DNA of 64,000 nucleotides from Undaria pinnatifida. Taxonomy: Eukaryota; Sar; Phaeophyceae; Laminariales; Alariaceae. How positions within the stretch are numbered: the first letter of the stretch is position 1; each line of letters begins with the position of its first letter. The notes under the pieces are model-generated. The model made no database searches, was not told the origin of the DNA, and saw nothing but the letters and a program-made list of their open reading frames with translations. The translations under genes and the position numbers were made by a program. The stretch lies in the NCBI GenBank assembly GCA_012845835.1, contig JABAKD010000109.1:306429-370428 (forward strand), given 5' to 3'. This document shows, piece by piece, positions 47,185-59,689 of the stretch.

Positions 47185-47655
47185 AGTGGAGCCAAATCCC
47201 TCACGTCTATCTGTGACTCTCTCACCTGGTTCTTTGAGTTCGTGCAGCGCCACTTCGTGCAGGGGTCAGGAGGTATAAGGATCGTAGTCACGTCGGTCGC
47301 ACACAGCCCGTGCGGATGATCAACCAGGGAACAAGCGTGGCAACGGGCACGGTGGACACGGCAGTGCCAATGGGGCAAGGAGCTGGTAGAAGGATTCACA
47401 GGTCACTTCGCTTTATCTCTTTGTTCGCTTCGAAGGTATTAATAGCATGAATCAGACACTGGGCGGTCCCTCCAACGAGCGTTACTGGAGTCTGTCTACG
47501 AGACACCGAAGGCTTTCTTGTACCGGGACATCTTTTATACGCTTGTGCAATGAAGCGAAAGTATCTCATAAAGCTTCTCCCCTGGTCACAGACGGACCCT
47601 ACGCGTGACACTGATCAGCACAGTCGTCACGCGTCGAATTTTTGCTTTCCTAGCA
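47185..47655. repeat. Dispersed repeat D, copy 2
   Basis: Direct partner of 40297-40765. Confidence 0.8.
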
Positions 47656-48655
47656 CTGCGGCGCTGCAACAGAAAGGTAGGTTGATCGTCTTCAACCCGG
47701 TACGTTCCTATCGTTAGAAACTTTGCCCGGGCAATTCTAATTGTCCCATGCCTGGGTTCGCTTGCCAGAATGATGGCCTTTTGTGCTGGTTGACTGAAAA
47801 CCAGTTCGCGGGAGTTTGGTTTACCAGCAATTTACAGTGCCCCACCTTGGCGGTGGCAAGCAAAGCTCCTCGGCGATCAGTGCTGACGACATGATTATCG
47901 AGACCTAAAACGCATCATTCGTTGGGTTTAAAGCTCTACTAGTTAGACTACTTCACTCACGTAGCTGAATTATATCCACGATAGTGTTCAATTCCGATAT
48001 CCATGCGCGTTGACCTTGTCCTGCCTTTATCATCCAGCGGTACTACGGCGGGGACAGTACTCTCTTTTTCGTCCGAACGTACCACAAGTTGCCCAGATCA
48101 GATCGTTGCACAGATCGTACAGAGATGTGCCATTTCCGCGGGTCTGCCTTATCTGTTCGTTGTTTAACGAGCTGATCTACGCAGAACCTGAGTGATCTCT
48201 ACCAGGTACACGTTTCCGCAGTAACTGGGTGTATGATATGGTCATGATTTCAAACGTACGCCCTGGAATGTCAAAACAACGAACTCTGATACTGTAACAT
48301 TTTTATGGTCCTCACGTTATTGGAGATACACTATAAGCCCTGAGGTATGTAGTCAGCTCCAAATGCATAGCTCAGTTCTTTGGATGGATATCTATTTATT
48401 ATTTTCGCACTGCGAGGGAAGAAAAAACGCCATAACGCCGCCTTGTTGGCCATAGGTTGACCTTTTTGGAGTATCACTGACTGGAGGGATTGCACCCGCG
48501 GTGAATATATCCAGGGGCCAGCAAGTGAACCTCCTCCAGCGGACTCCGAATAGTGCTTTCAACATGGAGATTTTTTTTTTTTATCCTCCGGCGGATGGGG
48601 AAAAATCAAGCTTTAGCTCACGACACTTCCGCGTATTTTCATACGCGTCGTGTGT
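47656..48655. other. Unassigned stretch
   Basis: TACCAGGTA at 48200. A T run at 48572-48582 follows CAACATGGAGA, which recurs at 48728. No supported gene. Confidence 0.4.
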
Positions 48656-48657
48656 CG

Positions 48658-48729
48658 ATTTAACTCAGTTGCTTTCGCAGCTTTAACTCAGTTACTTTCG
48701 CAGCATTAACTCAGTTGCTTTCGCAGCCA
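48658..48729 (+). repeat. Three tandem 22-24 bp units
   Basis: Each unit reads TTTAACTCAGTTGCTTTCGC with small changes. Confidence 0.9.
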
Positions 48730-49374
48730 ACATGGAGATACACCGCAAACAACAAGAAAAACACCGTACACAACAAGAAAACACGGCGTGGTCTGGGTAC
48801 GACATTTGGTAACGTATTACCAGTAAAATGAATAGGAATAACGCCCTAAAATATATATATGCAAATGGTGTCTTAGGCAGTACTTGGACCTGCCTGTGAA
48901 ATCACAATGGATGGTTCTTCCACCTTCGTCACCTAACCCCGAGCGCCTCCTGGCTCCGCTTTCCGCTCACTACAGCCGGCGGTACTCGTGGCTTGTATTC
49001 TGGGTTCGAGCCTGTCCGCATTGACATACTTTTGTCCATGCGCCCTTGGACAATGCAGCCAATCGACTATTTCCAGCGGCCGTTCACAACTCCCTGGCAT
49101 TCCGGCGGGGCACCAGCGCATCGCGTGGTCTTTGCCAAGATTATTCATCGAAGTGCGCCACGACCTGTGCGGTAATCTCCCCAAATGGCCTTCACGAACC
49201 ATGCCATGTAGGTGATGCTGCTACTGCCACGCTGGGGCATAGCCAGCCACGCGAAACGACCCGCTGAGGTTCAACTAAGACAACCCTTGCGCCCCTGAAT
49301 CAGCTAACGGATGACATAGTCAAAATCACAGAACGTTGGTTGTTAAACCAGGGCGGATATTGAGTCCAGTTTTT
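48730..49374. other. Unassigned stretch
   Basis: A T-arm-like GGGTTCGAGCCTGTCC at 49002-49017 lacks a matching box A upstream. No supported gene. Confidence 0.4.
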
Positions 49375-50077
49375 TTATGACATTCGAGCCTTCGATCCCG
49401 GAAGGCAGCGCACTTGATGACTCCTGTCCCCATGGCACCAACCCGATCTTGGTAGAAGAGGTGGGCTCCACCCTTATCAGTATTTCCCTGCTAGTCCGAT
49501 CGTAAATTTGATGTCGTATTTCTCGCGGCCTCTAGTGGTTGAAAAAGGCTGGTGGCGTTCCGATCGTTGTCAACTGTAAGACGTTCACCCACATCGGGCG
49601 GGTTCACCAATCGCTGGTCATTAAGCCCAGTGTGAACCCTTTGAGGAACGAATGCACTTTATTGCTCTTCGACCAAGTGTCGTCGTTCCACCACATTCAT
49701 CGCGCAACAGACTCGATTTAAATCACGACCGTTTTCACACCACTGTGTCTTTACGCGTTAAAAGCATTGCCCCAGAGGACGTAGTATCGCATCACCTGGT
49801 TGATTTGCCCATGTCGACCATTAACGACATTACCAAGAGTTTGGAACAGATAACCATCCCCTCTGATCACGATAGAGCAAGACCTGTGGGCACTCCGCTT
49901 AGAAGACTCCCGACCCTTTCGGGGCCTCCTTCCGTGCCTACGCCAGATCGACCGCCCACGGCGCTGCTGCTATTTTGCACTTTGGTTAAACCGCTGCGCG
50001 TTATTCGATTGCAAACTGGGAACGGGAGCAACAGACCGTCCCCGCATGCTATGGCGTCGTCCAATACATTGTTCTAG
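49375..50077 (+). pseudogene. Broken unrecognised coding remnant
   Basis: Successive plus-strand frames look like one decayed coding sequence: FEPSIPEGSALDDSCPHG near 49384, then after stops GGVPIVVNCKTFTHIGRVH to 49721, then after a phase change DLNHDRFHTTVSLRVK through SIAPEDVVSHHLVDLPMSTI and TPLRRLPTLSGPPSVP to 50077. I recognise no family. A retroelement gag relic or a decayed host gene are both possible. Confidence 0.25.
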
Positions 50078-50480
50078 GACGGCCATTTCACCCTTCCCGC
50101 TGAACGTTAGGGCATAAATTTAGCGCATTTTCACTGGCACCAGCGTCCCTCCTTCGCTGAGATTTATATTTTTGAGTTTCGCTATTTCAGCCGTCACAAC
50201 TGATGTTCAGGTCCACGTTCGGAGTGAGGTAGAGGACCTCTCTTCTCTCCACGGAATAGACAAAATAAAACGGGGTATTTAATCCCTAGCCCATACTTGT
50301 ACTGGAAACTGCGATCCCTCTCCATACCGCACCCCTGTTTCTTCACGTGTCTCAACGTCAGTTTTGGGGGAGGTATGAAGCGCTCCAAGTGGATAAACAG
50401 CCTCAGAAACATCTGCTGCACCGCTTCTTGTCCTCTTAGTACTGCCAGCTTTGTCAGCACTGCCTACACGGTCGCCGCGG
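50078..50480. other. Unassigned stretch
   Basis: No supported gene. Confidence 0.4.
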
Positions 50481-50550
50481 TTGGTCCAGTGGTTAACCGG
50501 TAATGCTACTGTAGTTAGTAGTTGGTTCTGGAGTTCCTGTCCCAACGATT
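50481..50550 (+). other. tRNA-like pol III promoter-like sequence
   Basis: TGGTCCAGTGG at about 50483-50493 fits box A fully, and AGTTCCTGTCC at about 50533-50543 fits box B partly. GTTGG and CCAAC can pair across the ends. The cloverleaf is poor, so it is more likely an old SINE head than a tRNA gene. Confidence 0.3.
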
Positions 50551-51420
50551 TTAGAGATTTTTTGTAAAGTTAATGGACAAAACGAACCAACGGCTGGGAT
50601 TGCTTTAAAGAGTGGGTAATCACAGTTCTATGCGAGTCGACGAGGGAAGAAGTAGGTGGAATCTTCCTCCATGACAAAAAGAAGAGGCGCGTACCGTAAT
50701 GGGAAGGAGGGAAAAGCCCATCTAGTCACCCCGGATCTGAAATACGCCAGGGACGGAGAAAGAGAAACCTTGCGAAGACAATTTAGGGGATGGTAAAAAC
50801 AAAAAGGTGGCGTATATGTCCGCCCTCATCCGCGCCTACCACATCCACGACCTCAATACCGTTTCGACGCCCGTGAGGTCCGGGCTACAGCGCACGGATC
50901 GGGTTTGAAGCATTATGGTTCAGCGAGTCAGAGCCAGCGGCTCGAGGAGCTACCGACTTGGTATATGCATGATTGTCGGTTTATCGATAAGAACTGGTGT
51001 ATATAGACTAATAGCTTTTATTACGCGCCGCCAAGAAAATTTGTTCAAGTCCCATTTTGGGGCGTGGGCGTGAGCCACGCGCGCTAGTGGTCCATGACCC
51101 CACCCTGGAGTCAAAATGGAGGTAGCCCTACCTACCGTACTCTTGGTCGTTACTGTCGTTCCCACCAACGCTGCTGTTATCCAGGCGTCCGTCACTCCGT
51201 CATGTGCCGACTTCATCTCCAGAATACGAGGTTTCTGGTAGCCCATTTTAACCGAAACATGCTCTGAACGACTGGGCTCCTTCATACAAATTCCTCGGAA
51301 TTTAGACTACTATACATAATTCTTTATTTGAGAAACACCTCTGACCTCGCTCTATACCTAAGCCATGGAATTCTTCATCCGGGAACATGTTTCATTTTGT
51401 ACAAATATTAAGAAGTTGAA
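50551..51420. other. Unassigned stretch
   Basis: No supported gene. Confidence 0.4.
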
Positions 51421-51421
51421 G

Positions 51422-51690
51422 AGTTTGTGTTTATGTTGTGCTGTGTTTGTGTTTGTGCTGTGTTTGTGTTGTGTTGTACTGTGTTGTATTGTGCTGTGTT
51501 CGTGTTGTGTTGTGTTGTGTTGTGTTGTGTTGTGTTGTGTTGTGTTGTGTTGTGTTGTGTTGTGTTGTGTTGTGCTGTGTTGTGTTGTGTTGTGTTGTGT
51601 TTCTGTTGTGCTGTGTTTGTCTTGTGCTGAGTTTGTGCTGTGTTGATTTTTGTTGTATTACAAGTGTGTTGAGTTGTGTTGTGTCGTCCT
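51422..51690. repeat. GTTGT pentanucleotide microsatellite
   Basis: An almost pure GTTGT array at its centre (51505-51600), decaying to GTTTGTGCTGT-type units on both sides. Long Cys/Val/Leu or His/Asn/Thr frames are artefacts. Confidence 0.95.
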
Positions 51691-51699
51691 GTTAAGGTC

Positions 51700-54540
51700 C
51701 TCACGAGAGGAGTCTCCGAGCTAATACGGTCTTGTCGCTTCTACTAGCATGCGTCATGAACACGCCGCAAGGATACGGTTTCCAAGACAAATATCCCGAC
51801 TGCTAGGTAGAGCGTAGGGGCCGGGTTGGACGACTTTATTGGAAAATGATCTCTGCAGCCGACGAGCATATAGTTGATTGGTACTAACTACCCTGAGCAG
51901 TCGGTCAAAAGCAACATGCGGGGAAAGTCGGTTTGCAACTTCCCGTCGGGGTGTTGCATATTCAAGCTGAAAGTACTTTACCATCATAACCGTCGGGGAA
52001 CGTTCTTGGGAATTTTGCGAGGAACGTTACTATATAACTGAATGCTGGCCAAAAGGATACCCCGGAGAATGCACCTGCCCGTAGCGTGTGACATGGTCTT
52101 TTCCTCGGAAGGGCGAGGTGTCGGTCAGCCCCACTTCTCGAGAGGTAAGCACCTCCTCTCCCTCCCGAAATTTCGTCTGCACCGTTTTCCATATTTTCTC
52201 CTTCCCCTTCCTACTGGTTTTCATTTTTTTTCTAAAGCGCAATTTCAAAAAATATATATTCTTCTTCCCCATGGCCCGAGATCTTCACAGACAGGTACTT
52301 CAGGGGCACTTCTGCGGCTCTTTTCACAAAGTCAAAGCCTTGATACAAATCGTTATAGCAAGTTTCCTCCGTTGGTTATGACGCGAGAGGACCAGCTCGT
52401 CCAACAGGATTGCGAAAACTATAGTGCCACATATGGTTTCCGTACAGATTTACAGCAGCAAGTAGAGTACCAGTATGTTCTTATATTAGCGAACCTCGGA
52501 AGGTTGTGTTTCCTTGGGTGTGACATCTCGGTCGGCGAGGACGAGGACGAAGCGAACGTACAATGCTGTATATCATGCAGATGGTTTTCATCAAGGAAGG
52601 GAACGTTCTGTATTTCGGAGAGAGTGACGTAGGTGCCGCCTGGAGTGGATAATAGCGAGAACAAGCACGCCAGGGGAATAGTCTACTACTAGTGTTGTTT
52701 TACCAGGTAAATACTCTAGTGTGTAGATCAAAACAAGATGTTGTTTGTTGGAAGGTTACGACGAGGAGGATGGTTGCTTTACACAAGCGGCGTGGCGTGT
52801 TAAAGTACACGGCACAGATGTTAAGAAACACATCAGATACCAGTACAAGTATAAAACTGTTTTTTACGTTATTATGTGAATCATCCCACGGTCGACTACC
52901 GTACGTAGCGGTGCAGCGAGAGGTTCTGAGCTCGTAACATGAGAAGCTCAATGTCATTATCATCCACGATCGACCGAAAAATGATTTCGAACGCACTCGC
53001 TTGCTCGCGTCATACGATCAATGCTTCTATGCGCTAGTTCTATTGATACCAATTTACTAGTACTAAGAGCAACGGAAATGTTGCTGTACTAGTATTAGGA
53101 GTATCATCATAACCGGCAGTCCCTCGCTTGAGAAGCTCAACCAATCAGAATGACACAAAAAACGTTTAACCCAAAAGGAGCAATACACCCCTACTGCACC
53201 GTAGAGGTAAATCTCGCGTACTACATCAGCAGCAACAACAACAACAACACACAGCAACGGTGCGGGTTACATGTCGGTAATGTTTTGGGCAGGCATTTCG
53301 GATAAGAAAGCGCTGACCCAAACCACAAATAAATGTGACTCTTAACGTCCTTAATTCTAACCCTGCGTGGAAGTTGTCTGAAACCATGACATCAAACAAA
53401 TATTTTCGGCCAAAATGTCGACAATACAGTTCATGAAGGTTTGTGTTTTGGCCGTTTTCGTGTACGATTAATATTAACATCCATTGAGTAAGAAGGGAAC
53501 CTTATACACAAATCGACGCGAGTTCAGGGGGGAAGGAAGTACGTTCACGCGACAAAATCGTTGGAACGTACCGTATCAGGCAGGCGGGCGAAGGGCTTGA
53601 TTGGTTTACTGCTATAGGGAAGGAGACAGAAACACCGAAAGACGGAAAGGCAGAAATAGGGCGAAAAAGTAACAGATGGGATGTGCAACACACCAAAAAT
53701 AATTAGCTACCACAAAATGCACATATTTTACGGGCCCCTCGTTTTCTAATTTGCACACACACGTGGTGTGTGGTGTGGTACGACACTGAACGTACAGGGG
53801 TGAGAGCAGCTTTGTTTTTGTTCAGAAACAGTTTCGTCCGACGAGGGACGTGCTGCCACAAAAAGAGACACCACTCACTGTTGCTGCTACTGTTGCTATC
53901 ACCCTCAGGGCCACAGCAACATCTGAGGGGCTGTACAGCGACTGTTTGGGTGGTTGTCCGCAGCAATCAATGTTAAACATGGATGTAGGCTGTTGCTATA
54001 AATAATACAATTGTCATCGAGATAGAGGTAGCTCCTTTTGGCGGAAATAATTTGTGACTGGGACTGGGCTCCTTTATAATCCCAGATCGTCAGTAGACCC
54101 CATCATCTGAAAAAGAATGGTGCAGCTCTCTTGCAGACTGTGTAGCATGAGCGCGTCTTCGATGGAAGAAAGGGAGCAGGTATGTAGTAGGAGAGAGAGG
54201 TGGACAATTTGGATTGTAAATGGAACTTTCACGAAATTATCGTTGCCGCTGGGGGGTATTTCGTAGCTGATTTCCAAGTTGTCGCAGGGACAGCGCTACT
54301 ATTGTTCCGTTAAACTGAATCCTCGACGCAAGAGAACGCGTCGATATTTTGTTTCAAACAGTCTGGGTGGCTTACATTTCGAAACCGTGTAGTTCTCAGT
54401 CTTGGTTATATGAGAGGCGCCAGGAGGAGGCGCGGTGCGATGAACTATGCATGCATAGATGGGTTTCGGGCTTCACAGCAGTAGTATCTTTTTCACGAAA
54501 TTGACTTTTCGGGGTGATTCGGTAGCTGTCTTCTTCGAGC
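51700..54540. other. Long stretch without a confirmed gene
   Basis: An ATG-initiated 196-codon frame (52042-52632, plus) is the longest; its composition is mixed, no domain is recognised, and chance is plausible. TACCAGGTA occurs at 52701. Confidence 0.3.
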
Positions 54541-54544
54541 GTGG

Positions 54545-54573
54545 AGCTGCTGCTGCTACTACTACTACTACCA
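54545..54573. repeat. CTG/CTA trinucleotide run
   Basis: GCTGCTGCTGCTACTACTAC-type run. Confidence 0.85.
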
Positions 54574-54574
54574 A

Positions 54575-57155
54575 GTAATTGTCGTTGCTCAAGGTTGTTG
54601 ATTTTGCCGTAGAGTTTCGTGGCCTCTCCGACACGGAATGTCATCTAAACCGGAACGTGCGCCAGTTCTGTTTTTCGAACTTTACCGTATTCGAAGTATA
54701 TTGTAGCCTATCTTTTATTTGTCCACCGTAACATGTAGATTGCCGAAGAGCCTGGTGGCTTGTCACAAACATCATAGATAGTGTGACATGACACGGACCG
54801 ATAAACTGTGGTGAGAGAGTCGTTGCGTTTCTGTTGAATCAGACCATCATCATCAGCATAGTGTTTTATTTTTGAACTGTCGCCCATTCCGATACGATAC
54901 TTAAAACCGAACGATATCCGATAAAAAAATCCAACAGTCTATCGGGTACGGTCGTATTACTGAAATCTCAGATTCCGATCCCGCTACGATACACCAGGCG
55001 GGCATACGGAGATAGAGATAATACTGCTGCTGAAGTTTGACTATCTATGTCTTCTTTTGAACCGCATGCATGTTGACTTATCGACGTTACACTACCTCGG
55101 TAACGGGGGCTGACGAGACGGGAGCGATATATACCCATCCCCTCCCCATCCCGTTCGGAAGGCTTTCTCAGCGGATATCCCAGTAACTTTTTTTATTTTT
55201 TTCCGATACCATATAGTCTCGTATTGATCTATCAATACTCTTCCGAGATATACGATATTTTGAAGCGTTATGGCCAGGCACATTTTCTCTCCATTTTCAA
55301 GTGAAAATGGTGCTCGCGGCATGGCCATTCGAACTGGGCCACAGCCCTCTGATGTGCTGGTGAAATTGCGTGGCGCGATCGTAACTTTAAACAGTGACTT
55401 TCCAGAGTCAACGTAGGTGCCCAGTAGTGCGGGTTGTCTCAAAAGTGCTGGCCTATTGAGCCATAGCATGTGCCAGCACTTCTGGAGCCCACCAATGCAT
55501 ACCCGGTACCACACACTCGCACAACAACATTAGCCACGGAGATTCACAACCGTGTCACAGTCACAGTTAGCCCACCCCACACCGTCAGTCTGGGCACACA
55601 GCATTTACTATTTCTACTTAATATTTGTGGCGGCAGCTAAGTAATCTTCTTCTGCTCGTTCCTGAGGAGCACGACGGACGATGAGGACCGACAGCCTGAT
55701 CACTGCTGTTTCTCTGCTTGGCCTGCGGAGTGTATCAGGTGCGCTGAGTACTCGTTGTTGTTTCTGTGTTGTGGATACTGCTTGGTGACTCTGTATGATT
55801 TTGAATCTTCCCTACCTACTTCCCACCTTCTGGAGAAGTAAGTGCCTGCCACAGACAGGGGTCGTCCCTTCGATCCCCCCTGTACGGGCCTATATCTATA
55901 TACCGCGCCGAAGGTTCAGCATTATCGCTGCCTTCCGATTTCTATCGACTTTTTTCCAAGTCACACTAGTCTGCTGTTGTTGCGCTTTCCGCTCCAGTCG
56001 TGGTTTTTAGCACCAGAAAAGGTCGGTAGGAACTAAGTAGGGTTGTGGACTCACCAAATACGCGTAACATCGTTCATGGTTGCCAGATTTATCTCTCGAA
56101 CAACCGTCGTACGTGGCGTGTTGCTGGTATTAGATTGTCGTCCTTTTATTGCCCGTCGTTGACGGAGAACGAATGCAATATTTTAGTGTTGAACGCAGAC
56201 CTGTTCGGCCGTCAAATATGCGTCCAGTAGCGATAAGACCGAAAGGTCTCTCGTTCGTGCTGACCGAGGCCATGTGACGGTAGGGGGGATATCATACCCC
56301 ATTTTTCTCTGCGGGACTTGAGCCATCCTACTCGTACGAGTGACTCTGTACCCGAACGACGAAGCGACTTTACACGATACGTTTAACGCAGCGTGTATAT
56401 CTCTTTCATTGCGAACTCATGTCACGAAATTAAAATAAGATCCAACCTTAACACCCCAAAGAAAGGAACGGGGGGTATGTCACTCACGCGAGTGACTCCG
56501 GGCCACTGCAAAGGAAGCCCCTTTAAAAAAGACGCCCCTCCCGTATCGTAGCATTGATCTGCTCGTTGCTCCTTGTTGCGCTCGTAGCGGATAAAGACAC
56601 GCCGACACAGACGGGGGTAGACGAGCTTTCTTGATGGTTTTTGGTCTGTTGTTTGCCTCCCTAGAAGAGAGAGGTAGGATGAGGGGTACACCTGTGAGAG
56701 CCCAGGGTGAGGAAAAAAAAAATTATATAGGTATATACTAGGAAATAAAAATGCTGTACTCAACAAACAGCAGTTGTACCAGGGTATAATATTGATACAG
56801 CAGTAGTAGTGTAGGATTTTCTTTCTTCGTCTTCTTGTGATCTGAGCGTTCTCTGGTAATATTTAAATGACCTCTTCTTAAAAGTATGGTGGTGCCGTTT
56901 ACCCTGTCTTGTTGTGCCGCATGTATGTGCTCTCGACACGCGGACCCGGTAAAACAATGAAATTGTCCCCTTGAAGGATTTATAGTTTCCACGAACAAAC
57001 TGAGCTGCCCCACCCGCCCCCCCCCCCTCCCCGCCACCCCCCCACCCCCGCTCCTTTTTTAATCAAACCCAGACCTTCACGCCCTAAAAACTCCCCCCTC
57101 TCCCCTCACCGGGGTTTCGACTGACAGGATTCACTTAAAAAAGTGATGAATTTCC
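54575..57155. other. Unassigned stretch
   Basis: Minus frame 55514-55092 (140 codons) and others are unrecognised. A C-rich segment at 57005-57060 belongs to the foldback-family unit that leads into the module at 57159. Confidence 0.4.
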
Positions 57156-57158
57156 TTC

Positions 57159-57291
57159 CACAGCTGTCTGATTTTGTCCCCCTCAGAAACCGGTTTTATA
57201 GTTTCCGCGCACAGACTGACTAAGATCACCCAGTTGACCCTGATAGCTACACTGTAGTTGCAAGGGGAGTCGCCGACCTATATCCTTAATG
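57159..57291 (+). repeat. Foldback-family module, proximal half (split copy)
   Basis: It runs from CACAGCTGTCTGATTTTGTC to ATATCCTTAATG and then breaks off at a GTT run. The missing distal half resumes at 58589. Confidence 0.85.
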
Positions 57292-57292
57292 T

Positions 57293-57727
57293 TGTTGTTG
57301 TTGTTGTTGTTGTTGTTTTCTCACATTAACTCTTGTCAAAAATCTGGAGTCCGTGGTCACACAAAGGTGCTGGAGCCCTAGGAAAATCCGAAAAACCAAG
57401 TGAAATCAAAATTCGTCGGGGAAATACTACGCTTTCCCCAAGCTTTCCCGCCTGTAAACGCACGATACCGAAAAAGGCGCACAAGTGAAAAGGTCAAATG
57501 TGCAAACTGAACTCGCATGGCCGCGGGTATCCACTCAACTACAGCATAGAGTTCCCCCGTCCCCACAACTAACCAACTCGCGGCTACAAACCACAGCGGT
57601 TGGGCTGCCTGAACCGTACGAACCGCATGGTAATCGTGAGTATAGACGAACGCGCCTTCTTCCTGGAGTGCTGTCACAGTGACGACCCGCGGGCATGCAG
57701 TGAAACAAGAGCAATCGAACCAAAAAC
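57293..57727 (-). mobile_element. Retroposon family A, inverted second copy
   Basis: Minus-strand copy of 314-728 with an AAC-run tail (57317-57293). The 5' end matches at GTTTTTGGTT. No target duplication is clear at its head. Confidence 0.7.
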
Positions 57728-58588
57728 CACAGTACAGATATCAATGATATCAATAATCGCCCCTCCTTTCCGAGTTATTTGACAGGTTGCAGCGCAGCTA
57801 CGACGCCCGTGCCTGAAAATTTAAAATTGCGGCGGGTCGTTCCCCGTGAAGGGTATGCAACTTTCCACAAACTCTACAAAAATCAGTGACGTAAGCAACA
57901 TGTTGTACTCCTGCCTTGTAAAAATAACCCTTCTTTGAAAAAAAAGAGGATCGCTGCTCTCATGATGATGATGTGCGTGCCGGTCGAGGGTCTCCGTGTG
58001 CCATCCTCCTGCTGTGGTTCTCCGTGGCCGCCTCATCGCCTTAGCTCACTCGGCCAGCTCCTTCGCACTTGCTCTCGTTCACACTCAATTCCAGTCGGTT
58101 CCCTTTCTCCCCCGTCCAAAAAAAACAAAATGCTCCACGCAGTTTGCGGTGCTGATCTGAAAAACAAAATTCTCGTTCACGGAGAGTTCAATCCGTCTCT
58201 TCCCTGCTCGTCGACGGCCAGTCGCCGTCCTCCTTATCCAGCCTCCGCCGGCGCAGTTCCCTTCACGCAAACCGAGACTGCGCCGTAGCGTGGCTCGTGG
58301 TGGCGCCTGCCTCTGCGCACGAGCATCCCGATATAGCATTGCTGCTCCGCCGCTGCTGCCTAAAAAGACGCGCGAATCGTAGGTGACCATGCCTAACGCA
58401 CCACGTACGACCCAACTCTACCGCCACGCCTAAGCCTCGCGGCCACACGCAGCAGCAAGAAGGTATCACTCCTTGAGGGTGAGTCCGGCCTTACACCCGC
58501 CAGAAAGACCCCCCCACTCTCGCTACAAGCCTGCTAGGATATGCTTCGCAGCATGCCTTACCCAGGCGGCAAGGGGGAACGAAGTGGG
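57728..58588. other. Remainder of the sequence inserted into the split module
   Basis: GC-rich, with frames on both strands (57935-58288 plus, 58390-58085 minus) and none recognised. With the A copy it makes an insertion of about 1.3 kb. Confidence 0.45.
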
Positions 58589-58690
58589 GACACACAACCC
58601 GTAATACACGCGATCGGAGTATCACACACAGCTCGCAAAGATGAGCTTCGACAAAACATTCGATCTCACAGCTGCAGTGTTTTTGTATTT
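58589..58690 (+). repeat. Foldback-family module, distal half (split copy)
   Basis: From GGACACACAACCCGTAATAC to CTCACAGCTGCAGTGTTTTT. It continues exactly where 57291 stopped, relative to the intact copies. Confidence 0.85.
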
Positions 58691-59377
58691 TTAAAATAAA
58701 ATACATGAACCCCAACGACGCCTGAACTTTTTCCTCAGGAAGAAATGACTTGGTTTTAGTATCGATCCCTGAATTGCTTGGATTTAGTGTGGTGATGAAG
58801 AAAAAACTGCTTTCTTCGTCAAGAACAAAGAAATATGGACCCAGACATTTTTTTTGCACCTCGAGGAAATATGTCACTTGTTTTCAGTATGGACTAACTC
58901 TAACACTTGAATTGATGTTTGGAAAGCTAAATCTCTATGACCATTTGGACTATATTGTATGTAGAACAAAATTTGAATGTAGACGCCTGTACTTTTTCCC
59001 CGGTTCAGGAAGAAATTGCTTGGTTTAAGGTTTAAGTGTAGGTCTCCCCAAGTTGCTTGATATGGTGTGGTGAGAAAAGGAAAAGAAATCTTGGTCAAGA
59101 ACAAAAAGATGTTGTCCAGATATTATTTTTCCTCGAGGAAATATATTACTAGTTTTTAAAATGAACTAACTCTATTATTACTATCGTAGCATACGAACGC
59201 AAATAAAAACACACAGCACAACCTAAAGATAATACCAGCTACAAAATTCGGGGTGGGCGAGACAGGAGTGACATCATAACACATTTTATATTTGTACATA
59301 CCGCATTTCTTTTAGCGGACTTTTGGCTGGCTGCAAGCGCTATAACGACGACGCACTTCGGTACACGATATTCTGCA
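58691..59377. other. Unassigned stretch
   Basis: A diverged direct repetition (GGAAGAAATGACTTGGTTT near 58738 and AGGAAGAAATTGCTTGGTTT near 59008, each followed by similar sequence) is visible. Lone CTATCGTAGCA at 59181. Confidence 0.5.
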
Positions 59378-59384
59378 TGGTGGT

Positions 59385-59689
59385 CACCCCGGTGGCGTAT
59401 CAGGTTATCCTCGAGCCTGGTAAAGGTCAGTTTCGCGAGTCCGAGCCCCGCCGAGTGCATACTCGTATAAATTCGTGCGGACTTTTTCTTGTTGTGCACA
59501 ACAAATTGATTTGCGGAAAGCGCGAGAGCGTGAGTTAGCAACACTCGATGAACAATCGACAAGCAGTGGGATTGCTGAACCCTATGCGCGATAAAAAATG
59601 CAGGCAAGAACCGGGGAGAAGGGATGACACCTGTGAGCACGGCTTGTCCAGAAGCTGGAAAGTAAGAGAGTGCAAAAAAAAAAAAAAAC
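59385..59689 (+). mobile_element. tRNA-headed SINE, best copy, 305 bp
   Basis: The 7-bp direct repeat TGGTGGT flanks it at 59378-59384 and 59690-59696. The head has box A TGGCGTATCAGG (59393-59404) and a box-B-like AGTCCGAGCCCC (59438-59449) with tRNA-like spacing. A body of about 210 bp follows, then a 15-17 base poly-A tail. This is the textbook layout of a SINE that uses a LINE in trans. An older copy lies at 1669-1994 on minus and a body fragment at 60465-60550. Confidence 0.85.

Noticed and set aside
51365-51704. Cys/Val/Leu-rich and His/Asn/Thr-rich frames of about 90 codons
   Set aside because: Translations of the GTTGT microsatellite.
52042-52632. 196-codon ATG frame as a confident gene
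   Set aside because: No domain or context; a frame of this length is possible by chance in 64 kb on six frames.
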